Shown here piece by piece: positions 34,340-44,398 of a DNA stretch of 64,000 nucleotides. The position numbers were made by a program, and so were the translations under genes. Source of the stretch: Bacillus mycoides (GTDB taxonomy: Bacteria > Bacillota > Bacilli > Bacillales > Bacillaceae_G); contig NZ_LXLV01000062.1 in NCBI RefSeq assembly GCF_001757995.1, forward strand, positions 62,001-126,000, in the 5' to 3' direction. How positions within the stretch are numbered: position 1 is the first letter of the stretch; every line of letters begins with the position of its first letter. The notes under the pieces were generated by a model, which was not told the DNA's origin, did no database searches, and saw nothing but the letters and a program-made list of their open reading frames with translations.

Positions 34340-34751
34340 AGAATTTACGATATGGGAAAGCCCACGCAGGACTTTAGTCCGTCTTTAGACGTGGGATGAA
34401 AGCATCGTTTTTGCATAGCAAAACATGGTATACTTTATTCATAGTCATGCAAAAGACTCTAAAACGACTGTTCTCTGAAAACAGAATACATATGAGGTTG
34501 GGGTAGCAAATTCTTCTACTCCGTAAAATGTATTAAGTCGTCATGCAAAAGACGTAAAAACATTTGAGAACCAACAATCTGTACGGTATGGTCACAGTAC
34601 CGTAGCCCACAAACCTATATGGTCTGTTGTGGGAGTGGTGATGGCACACCGCAATCTTGCACGTCAGCGATACCAGAAATGGACTTCGCCTTTGGTAGCA
34701 AGAATCCCACTGACGTTAGTCAGCTGGCCCCTTTAGGGGTGGGAGTGTCAA
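34340..34751 (+). mobile_element. Non-autonomous IS605/IS1341-family relic with omega-RNA-like 3' end
   Basis: Starts immediately after TTAC (34336-34339), a known target/TAM of the family, and ends in GTGTCAA, typical of the right end. The left end folds into a three-way junction (CCCACG ... CGTGGG enclosing GGACTTTAGTCC and GTCTTTAGAC). The right end has the same shape (CCCA ... TGGG enclosing TGACGTTAGTCA and CCCCTTTAGGGG). GGTAGCAAGAATCCCAC before the right end resembles the 3' part of TnpB guide RNAs. A TATACT promoter-like box lies near 34430. There is no transposase or TnpB frame. The boundaries are supported by the restored terminator when the insert is removed. Confidence 0.72.
34444..34553 (+). 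repeat. 14-base direct repeat inside the IS605-like relic
   Basis: GTCATGCAAAAGAC occurs at 34444-34457 and again at 34540-34553, 96 bases apart. It may be a duplicated protein- or RNA-folding element or the join left when the internal gene was deleted. Confidence 0.6.
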
Positions 34752-34843
34752 TATTGCTCCCTTTTCCCTATTACTTCTCTTATAACACATGATGCGATCT
34801 GCTATTAAAAAAACGTACATATTATACAGATGCAAACAAAAAA

Positions 34844-34882
34844 CAACTCCAAAATCAACTTTCATTGTATATTTTGGAGTTG
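34844..34882. terminator. Hairpin at the outer edge of repeat copy C
   Basis: CAACTCCAAAAT pairs perfectly with ATTTTGGAGTTG around a 15-base loop, with a run of A before it (T on the minus strand). It may end transcription of the 938-codon minus-strand gene after the repeat. Confidence 0.6.
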
Positions 34883-35047
34883 CTTTACGTTTATCCCGCT
34901 ATTTGTGGGCAGTAAAACTCCCACCTCAAAATTCGGCGAATGCGAGGGCGTTAGGCGGGAGATCAACTGCCCGTAAACGCCCGATTGGTGAAGGCTACTA
35001 ATCAATTGGGATGAACAAAACCCCCACTGATTATAGTTTCACTTTAT
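34883..35047 (-). repeat. Intergenic repeat, long copy C
   Basis: On the minus strand it begins AATAAAGTGAAACTATAATCAG, then GGGGGTTTTGTTCATCCC, ACCAATCGGGC, GTTTACGGGCAGTTGATC, CCGCCTAACGCCC, TTACTGCCCAC and ends GCGGGATAAACG. The GGGCAGT/ACTGCCC pair makes a long internal stem absent from copies A and B. It begins inside the stop region of the TPR-GTPase gene, whose last codons it overlaps. Typical B. cereus-group short interspersed (bcr-like) repeat. Confidence 0.75.
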
Positions 35048-37830
35048 TCTACGATTGTTTCTAAAGGTAAATCTTGAATATAGGAATTATCCTCACCTAT
35101 ATTCAAGATTACTTCACATTGACGTAATCTCAATTCAAAGAGCGTTATAGGATCATGATAAACTTCAGGGTTTGATTTCATTTTATGCAATTTATCTTGT
35201 TTTTCTTTTATTTCTAAATGAGTGCTTTCTATAGCTTGTTCCAACGCACCAAATGGATTTCTAAAGAACATATTAATATCCCGCTCTTGTGTGTTTTCAA
35301 ACAGCTCAAATTGCAAGAAAAACTTCTTCATAATAGAAGCCGTTACATCGGTATAATCTTCATTTTCTAAATACTGTTTGTATTTGTTATATAGCATAGC
35401 TTTATTTTTAGGAAGAACTCCAAATAATTTACCGGCACTTTTCAGTAAAAATTGCGCTGGCGTAAATCGGCGTAAAATATTTACTTCTTCCATTTGTATT
35501 CTAGTTGTCATTCTATCAGTATCTCTGCGCCAGTCATCAATTACTTTAAAGTCACATTCTAACTGTATTCGATTTTCTCCAAATAAAGAATTAAGTCCTT
35601 CACTGGTTTCTTCTAAGTACAATTGACTTTGAAGGAGCTCATTATTAGAGGTCACAATCCAATTTTGCATAGAGCGAGCAAGATTAGGTAATACAGTTTG
35701 TTCTAGATATTGTTGCACTCTTCCATTCATCGCTGTGTTTAGTTCAATATCAATGTGACTAAAATCGCTTTCTTCACTAATTAAATCGGAACAACTTTGC
35801 AATAGTTTCGGAATATGTTCTGTAAGATTATTAGTAATTTCGTTTTTCATCGTACGATATGATTCTGTAATTAAATGAATTTTTTCCTTCTCAAAAGCAG
35901 TAAGGTTATTAATACAACCATTAAGTTTAACTAACATATCTTCATTCCAATTAATAGAATCCACTAGATTGTTTTCCCTCTCGACGCGTTTATCCAAAAG
36001 ATATGTAATTGTTTTTCGAATGAAAAACAATAGCTTTTCATTCCGTTCTACATCGATATTTTTATGGTTAAAGTTAAAATGAATAAACTCAGTTAAATCA
36101 TTTAGTTGTTTACTATTTGTATATAACGAAGAATAAGGGAAAATTCTTGCATTAGGGAAATATGTATTTATTCTCACTTGCGTATCTTGTATAACTCTTT
36201 TTGCTTCTGCTTCATTGTAAATATTATCGATTTTATTTAATAAGAAATGAACTTGTAGATTTGGTGTATGTTCTTGGATACTTAATAGAATGTCACGTTC
36301 TTTGTCAGTAAAAGGTGAATCCGTATTCAATACGAATAATAATTCATCTGTAGAATTTAAATATTCAAATACCTCATCTTTCGCGTCATTGTTCCTATTA
36401 AAGCTAGGTGTAACAACGAATGTAAGTTTGTTTTTACTTAAAAATCTGCATGGTAATTTAAATTCAACACATGCTCTATCTCTATATGTTTGACGGTGCA
36501 CTGCCACCATGTTATGGAAATCAGAGAAATTCTCAGTTGTTGTAATTTCCGAATCTGTTATAGCGTTAATTTCTGTATAAGCGTCATTTTTAAAAACAAC
36601 TACATTTGAGATTGAGTTTTCTAATATATTTTCTCCCAAAATAGAGTTAATAAATGAAGCTTTTCCGTTTCCTGAAGTCCCAGTTACTAATAGGCGATTT
36701 GTTCTTAAATCTGCAAGCTCGCCAACTAACCAGCTAAATCGGTGACCCATTTCTAAATCATGTTCTTGTGCCCACCCTGTAATAGATTCAAAAAGATGTA
36801 AACTATACTCTAAGCCATTCACATGATTAATAGAATATGACAGTAGGTTTTCCGCATGTTTTATATCCGCTGAATCTATTTTAGAAGGAAAAATCTCATC
36901 CCATGCCAATACAGCTGCAGATGGAAATACAGCGTGAGATGGATTGACTACCTTTAACCAGTTTGTTAACAGATTTGGAATAATATCGTGTAATTGTCTA
37001 AGCATATATTGACCTTGAATTAATTCAAAGTACGTTTCTTCGTAAAGAGAAGAAATTTTGTCCCATATATCGGACGAATGTATTTCGATATGTAAGAAAA
37101 ATTCATTTATTGTGTTAAGCCATAATAAGTAATTTTGTTCATTTTTATAACTGTTCCAAAGTGATGAAACAATTTGCGTAAATTGCACTTGATCTACATT
37201 ATTTAATGTAACTAATATTTCATAAAAATAATCTGGTGAAATATTTTTAGTAAATCCTTTATCGATATATCCTTTTAGAACCTCGAACCACGGATAAGAT
37301 TCTGTTCGAATTAACTCATTCACAGCAAGCTCTACTGCACTATCAAAATCTTGCTGTTCTTCATAAAAGGAACGTGCAATTGTTGTGACGTTTGGATAAT
37401 CGGGATTTAAAGAAACCGCTTCTTTAATAACAGCGAAAGCTGCTTCAAAATTATTTTGCTCGATGTAAAGAGACAGTAATTGCAGTACAATTTCGGTCAT
37501 AAGTATTTTGTTATCAGTAGTAATGGAAGTATACACATTTTCAGCAACTGATAATTGGTTAAGTTCGAAGTAAGCATCCGCAATATTTTTTTGTGCCCAT
37601 GGCGCTAATTCATTGCCAACTTTCTCCCATTTAAAAATAGCTGCTTCAAAATCTTGATGGTGATAATAAAATTCACCTTGTGCAAAACGAATATAAGACC
37701 CATCGGAAATCTCATTTTTTTCTTCGTTTACATAAACTTCCCCAAGTACGTCAAGAGGTGGTTTTGTTTCATTCTCCATTAGGAATGTTTCATAATACAT
37801 CTTTTTTATTAATTGTTTTTCTATTCTCAT
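35044..37830 (-). CDS. TPR protein with a degenerate dynamin-like GTPase domain
   Basis: 928 residues from MRIEKQLIKK (GGGGG upstream); a start ten codons earlier is possible. Residues ~40-190 contain tetratricopeptide-like helical pairs (IRFAQGEFYYHHQDFEAAIFKWEKV, AQKNIADAYFELNQLSVAENVY). Around 385-560 is a dynamin-type G domain: LLVTGTSGNGKASFINSILG, then FVVTPSFNRNN and FLLNKIDNIY. The P-loop has Ala where Ser/Thr binds magnesium, and the DxxG switch reads VTPS, so GTP hydrolysis is doubtful. The last ~350 residues are long helices as in dynamin stalks. No transmembrane span was seen. Function unknown; membrane remodelling, stress or phage response are only possibilities. Monocistronic. 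Confidence 0.75.
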   Translation of the reverse strand: MRIEKQLIKKMYYETFLMENETKPPLDVLGEVYVNEEKNEISDGSYIRFAQGEFYYHHQDFEAAIFKWEKVGNELAPWAQKNIADAYFELNQLSVAENVYTSITTDNKILMTEIVLQLLSLYIEQNNFEAAFAVIKEAVSLNPDYPNVTTIARSFYEEQQDFDSAVELAVNELIRTESYPWFEVLKGYIDKGFTKNISPDYFYEILVTLNNVDQVQFTQIVSSLWNSYKNEQNYLLWLNTINEFFLHIEIHSSDIWDKISSLYEETYFELIQGQYMLRQLHDIIPNLLTNWLKVVNPSHAVFPSAAVLAWDEIFPSKIDSADIKHAENLLSYSINHVNGLEYSLHLFESITGWAQEHDLEMGHRFSWLVGELADLRTNRLLVTGTSGNGKASFINSILGENILENSISNVVVFKNDAYTEINAITDSEITTTENFSDFHNMVAVHRQTYRDRACVEFKLPCRFLSKNKLTFVVTPSFNRNNDAKDEVFEYLNSTDELLFVLNTDSPFTDKERDILLSIQEHTPNLQVHFLLNKIDNIYNEAEAKRVIQDTQVRINTYFPNARIFPYSSLYTNSKQLNDLTEFIHFNFNHKNIDVERNEKLLFFIRKTITYLLDKRVERENNLVDSINWNEDMLVKLNGCINNLTAFEKEKIHLITESYRTMKNEITNNLTEHIPKLLQSCSDLISEESDFSHIDIELNTAMNGRVQQYLEQTVLPNLARSMQNWIVTSNNELLQSQLYLEETSEGLNSLFGENRIQLECDFKVIDDWRRDTDRMTTRIQMEEVNILRRFTPAQFLLKSAGKLFGVLPKNKAMLYNKYKQYLENEDYTDVTASIMKKFFLQFELFENTQERDINMFFRNPFGALEQAIESTHLEIKEKQDKLHKMKSNPEVYHDPITLFELRLRQCEVILNIGEDNSYIQDLPLETIVE

Positions 37831-38399
37831 CTTTTCCCCCACTATATCTTGAAAATACATTTTTAAGATATGTCAATACTTTTTTTATGTATGCTTTTTA
37901 TCTTAACAAAGAATTTCTTTTGAAAAATTTCATTTTCCTTTCATTTTTCAAGTAAGATTGAATTTTTATGAGAAAAGTTTCAGTTCTTTTTCAATTCGCT
38001 TTCAGTTGTGAAACAACATTAAATGTTCCTAATAACCTAATAACACTATAATATTTCACATTATATTATCAGGAAAACCCCATATACATTACATTATAAA
38101 AACAATCTATAACGAATATATATGCAACATTTACTTCGCTGACAAACAAAAAAACCTTACATAATAGTTATTAAATGAACCTATATACCATTTCAGATAC
38201 ATCACAATAACTAAAAAAACAACAATATTAGTCAACGGCTTTTCATACAATATCTTTCTCGAATTGTTTTCCTTTAAAATATTTCAGTATTTATGTAATT
38301 AAATTCCATTAACCTATATAAATAACTAGTCCAAAAAAATATATATGCATATCATGTTATAGTAAAGAATTTAGGAAACCTTAAAAAGGAGGCATTTTC
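37831..38399. other. Very AT-rich intergenic stretch
   Basis: About 570 bases with long A/T runs and no reading frame of note. It must contain the promoters of the TPR-GTPase gene (leftward) and of the small ORF at 38400 (rightward). A TGTTATAGT extended -10-like element lies about 45 bases before the latter. No operator was recognised. Confidence 0.45.
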
Positions 38400-38585
38400 A
38401 TGTTTGAAGATAAATCTAAAATAAATTACCCATATGAATTTACCGAAACTACAACAATTCCTCTAAAAAACCCCATTGATAAAAAATTCAAAAACGGTAC
38501 AGATACACATAATTTCCCCATTAAGAAGCATTACAAAGAGCAAGTTCTATATACTGAAAAAATTAATAATAACAAGAATAAATAA
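38400..38585 (+). CDS. Orphan small hydrophilic protein, 61 residues
   Basis: Charged and Lys/Asn/Thr-rich (for example TETTTIPLKNPIDKKFKNGTD), without membrane span, signal peptide or cysteine. Very good ribosome-binding site AAAAAGGAGG nine bases before the ATG, and an isolated position with its own downstream hairpin at 38694. Such peptides are common among spore or stress proteins of this group, but nothing in the sequence proves that. Not recognised. Confidence 0.6.
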   Translation: MFEDKSKINYPYEFTETTTIPLKNPIDKKFKNGTDTHNFPIKKHYKEQVLYTEKINNNKNK

Positions 38586-38693
38586 TTGTATAGACCCTTA
38601 TAACAATTAACAAATTAAGAATCTATGTTTAGCCGTGCATAGTTACGATTTTAATAATGTACAAACCTTTACTTTACAATTCACGTACCCTTT

Positions 38694-38721
38694 AAAAAGT
38701 GCTGATATACAGCGCTTTTTT
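38694..38721 (+). terminator. Terminator after the 61-residue gene
   Basis: AAAAAGTGCTG pairs with CAGCGCTTTTTT (one mismatch) around ATATA. Otherwise 38586-38865 holds nothing recognisable. Confidence 0.7.
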
Positions 38722-38865
38722 ATACATAGATAAACTATGGCCGCCTGAGCCTAGAAATGAACTACTTAAAACCATACATTTTAATCTTAATATAAAGTGC
38801 TCAAATTTAAATAAACAACAAAATCACTCTCTTTCATTATTATCTAACAATTATAACTACATATT

Positions 38866-38899
38866 AAAAAGGAGCAACATATCAATGTTGCTCCTTTTT
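38866..38899 (-). terminator. mutSL terminator
   Basis: AAAAAGGAGCAACAT pairs perfectly with ATGTTGCTCCTTTTT around ATCA, just downstream of mutL. Confidence 0.9.
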
Positions 38900-38919
38900 G
38901 TAACCTATTTTTATTAACC

Positions 38920-40866
38920 TTACATAACCCTCTTAAACATCTTCTCCAATTCATAAGTAGAATGATGCACTAGAATTGGTCTTCCGTGCGGACATGTGTA
39001 TGGGTTTGTTGTTGTGCGAAGTTCTTCAAGTAAAGCGAATATTTGATCGTTCGTTAAATATTGATTTGCTTTAATCGATGCTTTACAGCTCATCATGATG
39101 GCTGCTTCTTCACGTAATTTTTTAATATCAACTTTTTTTAGTTTGACGACTTGCTCCATCATTTCGTCGATGATTTCTGTTTCTTGTCCTTTCGGGAACC
39201 ACGTTGGGTGCGAACGGACGATAAAGGATTGATGGCCGAATTGTTCCAAGAATAGACCGACTTTTTTTAGTTCTTCTAACTGCTCTTCGACACGTAAAAA
39301 TTCGGTAAGAGATAAATCGATGCGGTACGGTACAAGTAATTCTTGTACTTCTTGCGTAACTCGTCCCACTTTATCACGGAAATATTCATAGTTGATACGT
39401 TCCTGCGCTGCATGCTGATCAATCATATATAATCCATTATCATTTTGAGCGAAAATATATGTTCCATGCATTTGTCCAATTGGATAAAGCGGTGGTAAAT
39501 CATTACCGTTCATTTCAATCTCTCTTATTTCCCCAACTTCTTCTTCCAATTCCTCTAACTCAAAATCCTCTTCATTACTGTTCCATGATTTTTCTTCTCG
39601 AATCGGTTCTTCGATTATCGGTTTAGTAGTAGTTGGTTGCCAGCCTTCTTCTTCTCTTACGAGAGACTGTGGTGGTTGCCATTCTTGCTTCGGCGGTTGC
39701 CAAAGTTGTGCTGGCTGTTTTACAGCCATTGGTTTTTCTTGTTTCTCATCCATTCCTGTCGGTAAAACAATATTAGGCATAGATGGTTCTTTCGGCTTCG
39801 TATGCTCAAACTGGAATTGCCCTTGCACACTTTCGTCTTTTTCTTTTCTCTTCGTTGTTACGCCTGCATCTGGAATGAGCTGTATTTTTTTGAATGCAGC
39901 TTGCAATGTCTCTTCGATAAGCTTTAGCAATTCTTGTTCTTTACTAAAGCGAACTTCTAATTTTGCTGGATGTACGTTGACATCAACAAGCATTGGATCC
40001 ATTTCAATTGATAAGAAGCCGATTGGGTATCGTCCGATTGGCAGTAACGTATGATATCCTTGCTGAATTGCTTTCATTAATACGAAATTTCGAACGTAAC
40101 GGCCATTTACAATCGTTGACATATAGTTACGAGACGCTCTCGTTACTTCTGGCAATGTTACATAACCTTTAATGGTAAAGTCTAACGACTCAGCTTCAAT
40201 CGGAATCAGCTTCTTCGCAACTTGAATGCTGTAAATCGATGCAAGTACTTGTCTTACATCACCGTTTCCTGATGTATGAAGCAATTTCTTTTCATTATGA
40301 AACAGTTTTAACGATACTTCAGGATGTGACATTGCAATACGATACACGATATCTGTAATGTTACCAAGCTCTGTATGAATAGTTTTCATATATTTAAGGC
40401 GCGCTGGTGTATTAAAGAATAAGTTTTGTACTGTAATATCTGTTCCTTTTCGGCTCGCCGTTTTCTCTTGTTTTATAATGTCTCCACCTTTAATAATAAG
40501 GTGTGTACCAGGCGCATCACCTGTGCTTGTGATTAATTCTAATTCACTTACAGAAGCAATACTCGGCAGGGCCTCTCCGCGGAAACCGAGCGTTCTTATA
40601 CGAAACAAATCATTTTCATCTTTAATTTTGCTCGTTGCGTGGCGTTCAAATGCAACGATACAATCTTCTTCTGCAATGCCATCTCCATTATCAATAATGC
40701 GAATTTTCGATAACCCAGCTTCTTCTAAGTGGATTTCAATAGATGTACTATTCGCATCGATGGAATTTTCCACGAGTTCTTTTACAACTGAGGCAGGGCG
40801 CTCTACTACTTCCCCTGCCGCAATTAAATTAGAGAGTTGATCATCGAGTTTGCGAATTTTCCCCAT
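38920..40866 (-). CDS. mutL: DNA mismatch repair protein MutL
   Basis: 648 residues. The N-terminal GHKL ATPase contains [23 protein letters not shown] (Glu that activates water), IDNGDGI, HATSKI and [10 protein letters not shown]. The middle linker (about 335-450) is rich in Lys, Pro, Gln, Trp and Glu. The C-terminal dimerisation/endonuclease domain includes [12 protein letters not shown] (the DQHAxxExxxxE nickase motif) and SCKASIKAN and CPHGRPI zinc-site elements. So it is an endonuclease-type MutL, as in Gram-positives without MutH. It follows mutS by 8 bases. Confidence 0.97.
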   Translation of the reverse strand: MGKIRKLDDQLSNLIAAGEVVERPASVVKELVENSIDANSTSIEIHLEEAGLSKIRIIDNGDGIAEEDCIVAFERHATSKIKDENDLFRIRTLGFRGEALPSIASVSELELITSTGDAPGTHLIIKGGDIIKQEKTASRKGTDITVQNLFFNTPARLKYMKTIHTELGNITDIVYRIAMSHPEVSLKLFHNEKKLLHTSGNGDVRQVLASIYSIQVAKKLIPIEAESLDFTIKGYVTLPEVTRASRNYMSTIVNGRYVRNFVLMKAIQQGYHTLLPIGRYPIGFLSIEMDPMLVDVNVHPAKLEVRFSKEQELLKLIEETLQAAFKKIQLIPDAGVTTKRKEKDESVQGQFQFEHTKPKEPSMPNIVLPTGMDEKQEKPMAVKQPAQLWQPPKQEWQPPQSLVREEEGWQPTTTKPIIEEPIREEKSWNSNEEDFELEELEEEVGEIREIEMNGNDLPPLYPIGQMHGTYIFAQNDNGLYMIDQHAAQERINYEYFRDKVGRVTQEVQELLVPYRIDLSLTEFLRVEEQLEELKKVGLFLEQFGHQSFIVRSHPTWFPKGQETEIIDEMMEQVVKLKKVDIKKLREEAAIMMSCKASIKANQYLTNDQIFALLEELRTTTNPYTCPHGRPILVHHSTYELEKMFKRVM

Positions 40867-40874
40867 CTACTTAC

Positions 40875-43547
40875 TCATCCTTTCTTTAACTTTTTCTGTA
40901 AACGATACAGTTCGTTCATAGCTTCTAAAGGCGTCATATCGAGTAAATCAATCTTTTTAATTTGTGCAAGTACTGCCGTTTCTTTTTGATCGAGCACAGG
41001 CTTGTCTTGTTTTTTCGAAGACTGTTCTCCGCCAAAGAAAGATAGTTGTGATTCTTTGTCTGTCTCTTCTTTCTCTTCTTGTATTTTTGCCGGTTCTTCT
41101 TTTACAACGACTGGTTCTGGAGCAATTTCTGGCACTTTCACTTCTACTCGTTTCGGAATAACAATTTCTTCCTGTCCTTCTAGTTGTGCTAACACTTCTT
41201 TCGCGCGAGCGATTAAGCTATCTGGAAGCTCGGCAAGTTGAGCAACGTGAATTCCGTAACTTTTATCAGCAGCTCCATCTTGAATTTTATGAAGGAAAAC
41301 TACTTTTCCATTCTCTTCAATAGCTGAAACATGTACATTCTTTAGTTGGTCTAAACTTTCTTCTAACACTGTTAATTCATGATAATGTGTAGAGAATAAT
41401 GTTTTCGCACCAATTTGGTCATGAATATGTTCAATGATTGCTTGTGCAAGTGCCATACCATCATACGTAGATGTACCGCGTCCAATTTCATCGAATAAAA
41501 TTAAACTTCTTTCTGATGCATTTGCAATTGCATTTTTCGCTTCTAACATTTCAACCATAAATGTACTTTGACCTGAGATTAAATCATCCGCTGCACCAAT
41601 TCTCGTAAAGATTTGATCGAAGACAGGTAATACTGCTTCTGTCGCTGGTACAAAGCAACCAATTTGTGACATAACAGTAACAAGTGCTAATTGTCTCATA
41701 TACGTACTTTTACCAGACATGTTCGGTCCTGTAATTAAAAAGACATCCATCTTCTCCGGCATAATACAATCATTCGGTACATACAATTTCCCGTTCAATA
41801 CTTTTTCAACGACAGGATGACGACCATCTTTAATAAAGATTTCGCGCTTAGTTGTTAAAACAGGTTTTACAAACTGCTCTTCTTCACTAACTGTCGCAAA
41901 GCTTTGCAGTACGTCTAGTTCACTAATTACTTTCGCTAAATGCTGTAATTTCGGAATGAATACTTTTACTTCTTCGCGAAGTGCTGTAAATAAATCGTAT
42001 TCTAATTGTACAATTTTCTCTTCTGCTTCTAAGATTAATGTTTCTTTTTCTTTTAATTCATCTGTTATGAAACGCTCTGCATTTGCAAGTGTTTGTTTTC
42101 GCTCATAGCGCCCTTCTGGAAGTGCTGCAAGATTCGCCTTCGTCACTTCAATGTAGTAGCCGAAAATACGGTTGTACCCGATTTTTAACGATTTAACCCC
42201 TGTAATATCACGTTCTCGTTTTTCAAGCTCTGCGATCCACGTTTTCCCGTTTTTACTAACGTAACGATATTGATCAAGCTTGTCATTATAACCGTCTTTA
42301 ATAATATCTCCATCTTTAATAGAAAGCGGTGGGTTTTCTTGAATACTTCTTCCTAGTAATTCAGTTAAGCTCTCACATGGATCCGCACCTTGAATTAACC
42401 TTGCTGCATAAGCATTATCTAAAAGACTAATCGCTTCTAAAATAGCTGGTACTTGAAGTAAAGAACGTCTTAACTGTAATAAGTCCCGTGCATTTACATT
42501 ACCAAATGCAACTTTCCCTGCTAAACGCTCTAAATCATATACTTCTTTTAACTTTTCTTTTAAATCTTCACGTAAGAAGTAATCATTTACAAACGTTTCA
42601 ACCATTTCTAAACGCTCTTCAACTTTTTCTTTCTGAATAAGTGGACGTTCCATCCACTGTTTTAACATACGACCACCCATAGCTGTTTTCGTTTTATCTA
42701 ATAGCCATAATAATGATCCTGTTTTTTCTTTTGTTCGAAGTGTTTCTGTCAGTTCTAAATTTCGCTTTGAATGCACATCAATTTTCATAAACTGGTTCGT
42801 ATAATAAATTTCCACTGGTTGCAAGTGATCTAACGAACGTTTTTGTGTTCTTATCACATAGTTAAATAAGCGTCCAATTGCTTTAATTAACTTCGCTTGT
42901 GAAACATTTTTCACAAGATGTTCTAACCCTTCCGGAATCGTTGTTGCATCTTCATACGAAATCGTCATTTTTAATGTTTCAGTTAATTTATTTAATTCAT
43001 CTTTTGAAAATGTAGAGTCTACAACAATTTCTTTTGAACCAGTTGCATACACTTCTAATAAAATATCTTCTACTGAACCTGTTAACAACGTCACTGTATT
43101 TTGTCCAGTCGTTAAGTCATTGCAAGCTAGCGCATAAGATCCATCTTCGAAATGTGTTAATGCTGCTAAGAAGTTATTCTCTTTCTCGTCTATTGTACGC
43201 CCTTCCATCATCGTTCCTGGCGTAATTAGTTGTACTACTTCACGACGTACTACACCTTTAGCTGTTTTTGGATCTTCCACTTGCTCACAAACAGCTACTT
43301 TATATCCTTTTTCAACAAGTTGTTCAATATAATTTTTAGCTGCATGATGCGGTACACCGCACATCGGTATACGATCACTACTACCACCATCTCGGCTCGT
43401 TAATGTAATTTCAAGTTCATGAGCTGCTTTAACCGCATCTTCAAAGAACATTTCATAAAAATCACCTAATCGGAAAAATAAAAAGGCATCTTGATAGTCT
43501 GCCTTAACCTTTAAGTATTGCTGTATCATAGGCGTATATTGCGTCAT
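40875..43547 (-). CDS. mutS: DNA mismatch recognition protein MutS
   Basis: 890 residues, MutS1 type. The mismatch-reading motif [11 protein letters not shown] (Phe-x-Glu) is at residues ~26-36. The ABC-type ATPase has [31 protein letters not shown] and FSTHYHELT. The C-terminal tail (about 800-850) is a Glu/Lys/Pro-rich linker before SQLSFFG, the beta-clamp-binding-like motif, and [19 protein letters not shown]. It starts the mutSL operon, behind GGAGGAAAG. Confidence 0.98.
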   Translation of the reverse strand: MTQYTPMIQQYLKVKADYQDAFLFFRLGDFYEMFFEDAVKAAHELEITLTSRDGGSSDRIPMCGVPHHAAKNYIEQLVEKGYKVAVCEQVEDPKTAKGVVRREVVQLITPGTMMEGRTIDEKENNFLAALTHFEDGSYALACNDLTTGQNTVTLLTGSVEDILLEVYATGSKEIVVDSTFSKDELNKLTETLKMTISYEDATTIPEGLEHLVKNVSQAKLIKAIGRLFNYVIRTQKRSLDHLQPVEIYYTNQFMKIDVHSKRNLELTETLRTKEKTGSLLWLLDKTKTAMGGRMLKQWMERPLIQKEKVEERLEMVETFVNDYFLREDLKEKLKEVYDLERLAGKVAFGNVNARDLLQLRRSLLQVPAILEAISLLDNAYAARLIQGADPCESLTELLGRSIQENPPLSIKDGDIIKDGYNDKLDQYRYVSKNGKTWIAELEKRERDITGVKSLKIGYNRIFGYYIEVTKANLAALPEGRYERKQTLANAERFITDELKEKETLILEAEEKIVQLEYDLFTALREEVKVFIPKLQHLAKVISELDVLQSFATVSEEEQFVKPVLTTKREIFIKDGRHPVVEKVLNGKLYVPNDCIMPEKMDVFLITGPNMSGKSTYMRQLALVTVMSQIGCFVPATEAVLPVFDQIFTRIGAADDLISGQSTFMVEMLEAKNAIANASERSLILFDEIGRGTSTYDGMALAQAIIEHIHDQIGAKTLFSTHYHELTVLEESLDQLKNVHVSAIEENGKVVFLHKIQDGAADKSYGIHVAQLAELPDSLIARAKEVLAQLEGQEEIVIPKRVEVKVPEIAPEPVVVKEEPAKIQEEKEETDKESQLSFFGGEQSSKKQDKPVLDQKETAVLAQIKKIDLLDMTPLEAMNELYRLQKKLKKG

Positions 43548-43693
43548 GTCTTTCCTCCATAATTCTTACATAATAATCTATATTCATATATGTCACACTT
43601 CACGGACACCCATATCTCCTATTCCAGGAGTCTTTCCCCATTATAGCACATTTCATAAGGAATCATGTTCACTCAGCACTACTTATGTATTGT

Positions 43694-43724
43694 AAAAAGC
43701 TAGGAAGAACTTCTCCCTAGCTTG
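43694..43724 (-). terminator. cotE terminator
   Basis: AAGCTAGG pairs with CCTAGCTT, extended by GAAG/CTTC, just after the stop. Confidence 0.75.
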
Positions 43725-43727
43725 CTC

Positions 43728-44270
43728 TTACTCTTCTTCTGCATCGACGATAAAGTTCGGATCTAATTCTTCAAACTCATCATCATCGACTTGGAAATCC
43801 TCGTCTGATTCTACGCAACCTTCAGGATTTACACTTACACAAATTTTCGTTTCCCCAACTACTTCTGTTACAAATTCACGTTCTACCGTCACAACAATTT
43901 TATTACCATTTGGCGATACAAGAGCTTCTAAACAATTTGGCGGCTGAATTACACGAGCGATAATTTCTAAATCGTCACCAGAAAAGTTTTTATCACGATA
44001 CCCAATGCTTACTTCATCAGTGTAGTTAACACGTTCTGTTACAACTTCAGTCTTTGTGTTTCCATCAAATGAATACCAAGTGTTTACATCATAGAAACCT
44101 TCAATTTCCACATGTTTCCCATTCTTTCTCGCTTCGTACGAATGGTTAATTACCCAGCACCCTAAAATACTTGTTGGCTCATTATTCGATTCACATGTAT
44201 GCGTTGACTTTGTATACTTACGTCCTTTTCCAACCACTGCTTTTGTAATAATCTCTCTAAATTCGGACAT
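43728..44270 (-). CDS. cotE: Spore outer-coat morphogenetic protein CotE
   Basis: 180 residues, similar in length to B. subtilis CotE. It organises the outer coat and, in this group, attaches the exosporium. It opens [25 protein letters not shown], has the conserved [11 protein letters not shown] and [11 protein letters not shown] region, and ends in a strongly acidic tail ([18 protein letters not shown]). It lies between mutS and ricA as in other Bacillus species. Mother-cell sigma control would be expected but no promoter was assigned. Confidence 0.96.
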   Translation of the reverse strand: MSEFREIITKAVVGKGRKYTKSTHTCESNNEPTSILGCWVINHSYEARKNGKHVEIEGFYDVNTWYSFDGNTKTEVVTERVNYTDEVSIGYRDKNFSGDDLEIIARVIQPPNCLEALVSPNGNKIVVTVEREFVTEVVGETKICVSVNPEGCVESDEDFQVDDDEFEELDPNFIVDAEEE

Positions 44271-44370
44271 TCGTAACCCTCCTCAATCACTATTCACTTA
44301 ATCATATGCGTGATAATAGCGGAATGTGTCATTCTTTTTTTGAGAAGAATTTACGATATAATCCACTAAA

Positions 44371-44398
44371 AAAAGAGATGTCAATAAGACATCTCTTT
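44371..44398 (-). terminator. Terminator after ricA
   Basis: AAAGAGATGTC pairs with GACATCTCTTT around AATAA. Confidence 0.82.

Larger units (their letters stand above)
34320..34769 (+). terminator. Terminator of the FAD gene, split in its loop by a mobile element
   Basis: Left arm GAAAGGGAGCAA (34320-34331) and right arm TTGCTCCCTTTTCC (from 34754) pair perfectly but are separated by the 412-bp insertion. Without the insert the loop would be CTAATTACTA, giving a normal intrinsic terminator with a T-run. Confidence 0.8.

Noticed and set aside
34340-34751. Riboswitch or CRISPR-like leader
   Set aside because: There is no downstream gene to control and no spaced identical repeats; the paired end structures and TTAC/TCAA borders fit an IS605-family element better.
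34789-35001. 70-codon plus-strand frame
   Set aside because: It lies almost wholly within the outer hairpin and repeat copy C, has no ribosome-binding site, and its residues are just the repeat read through.
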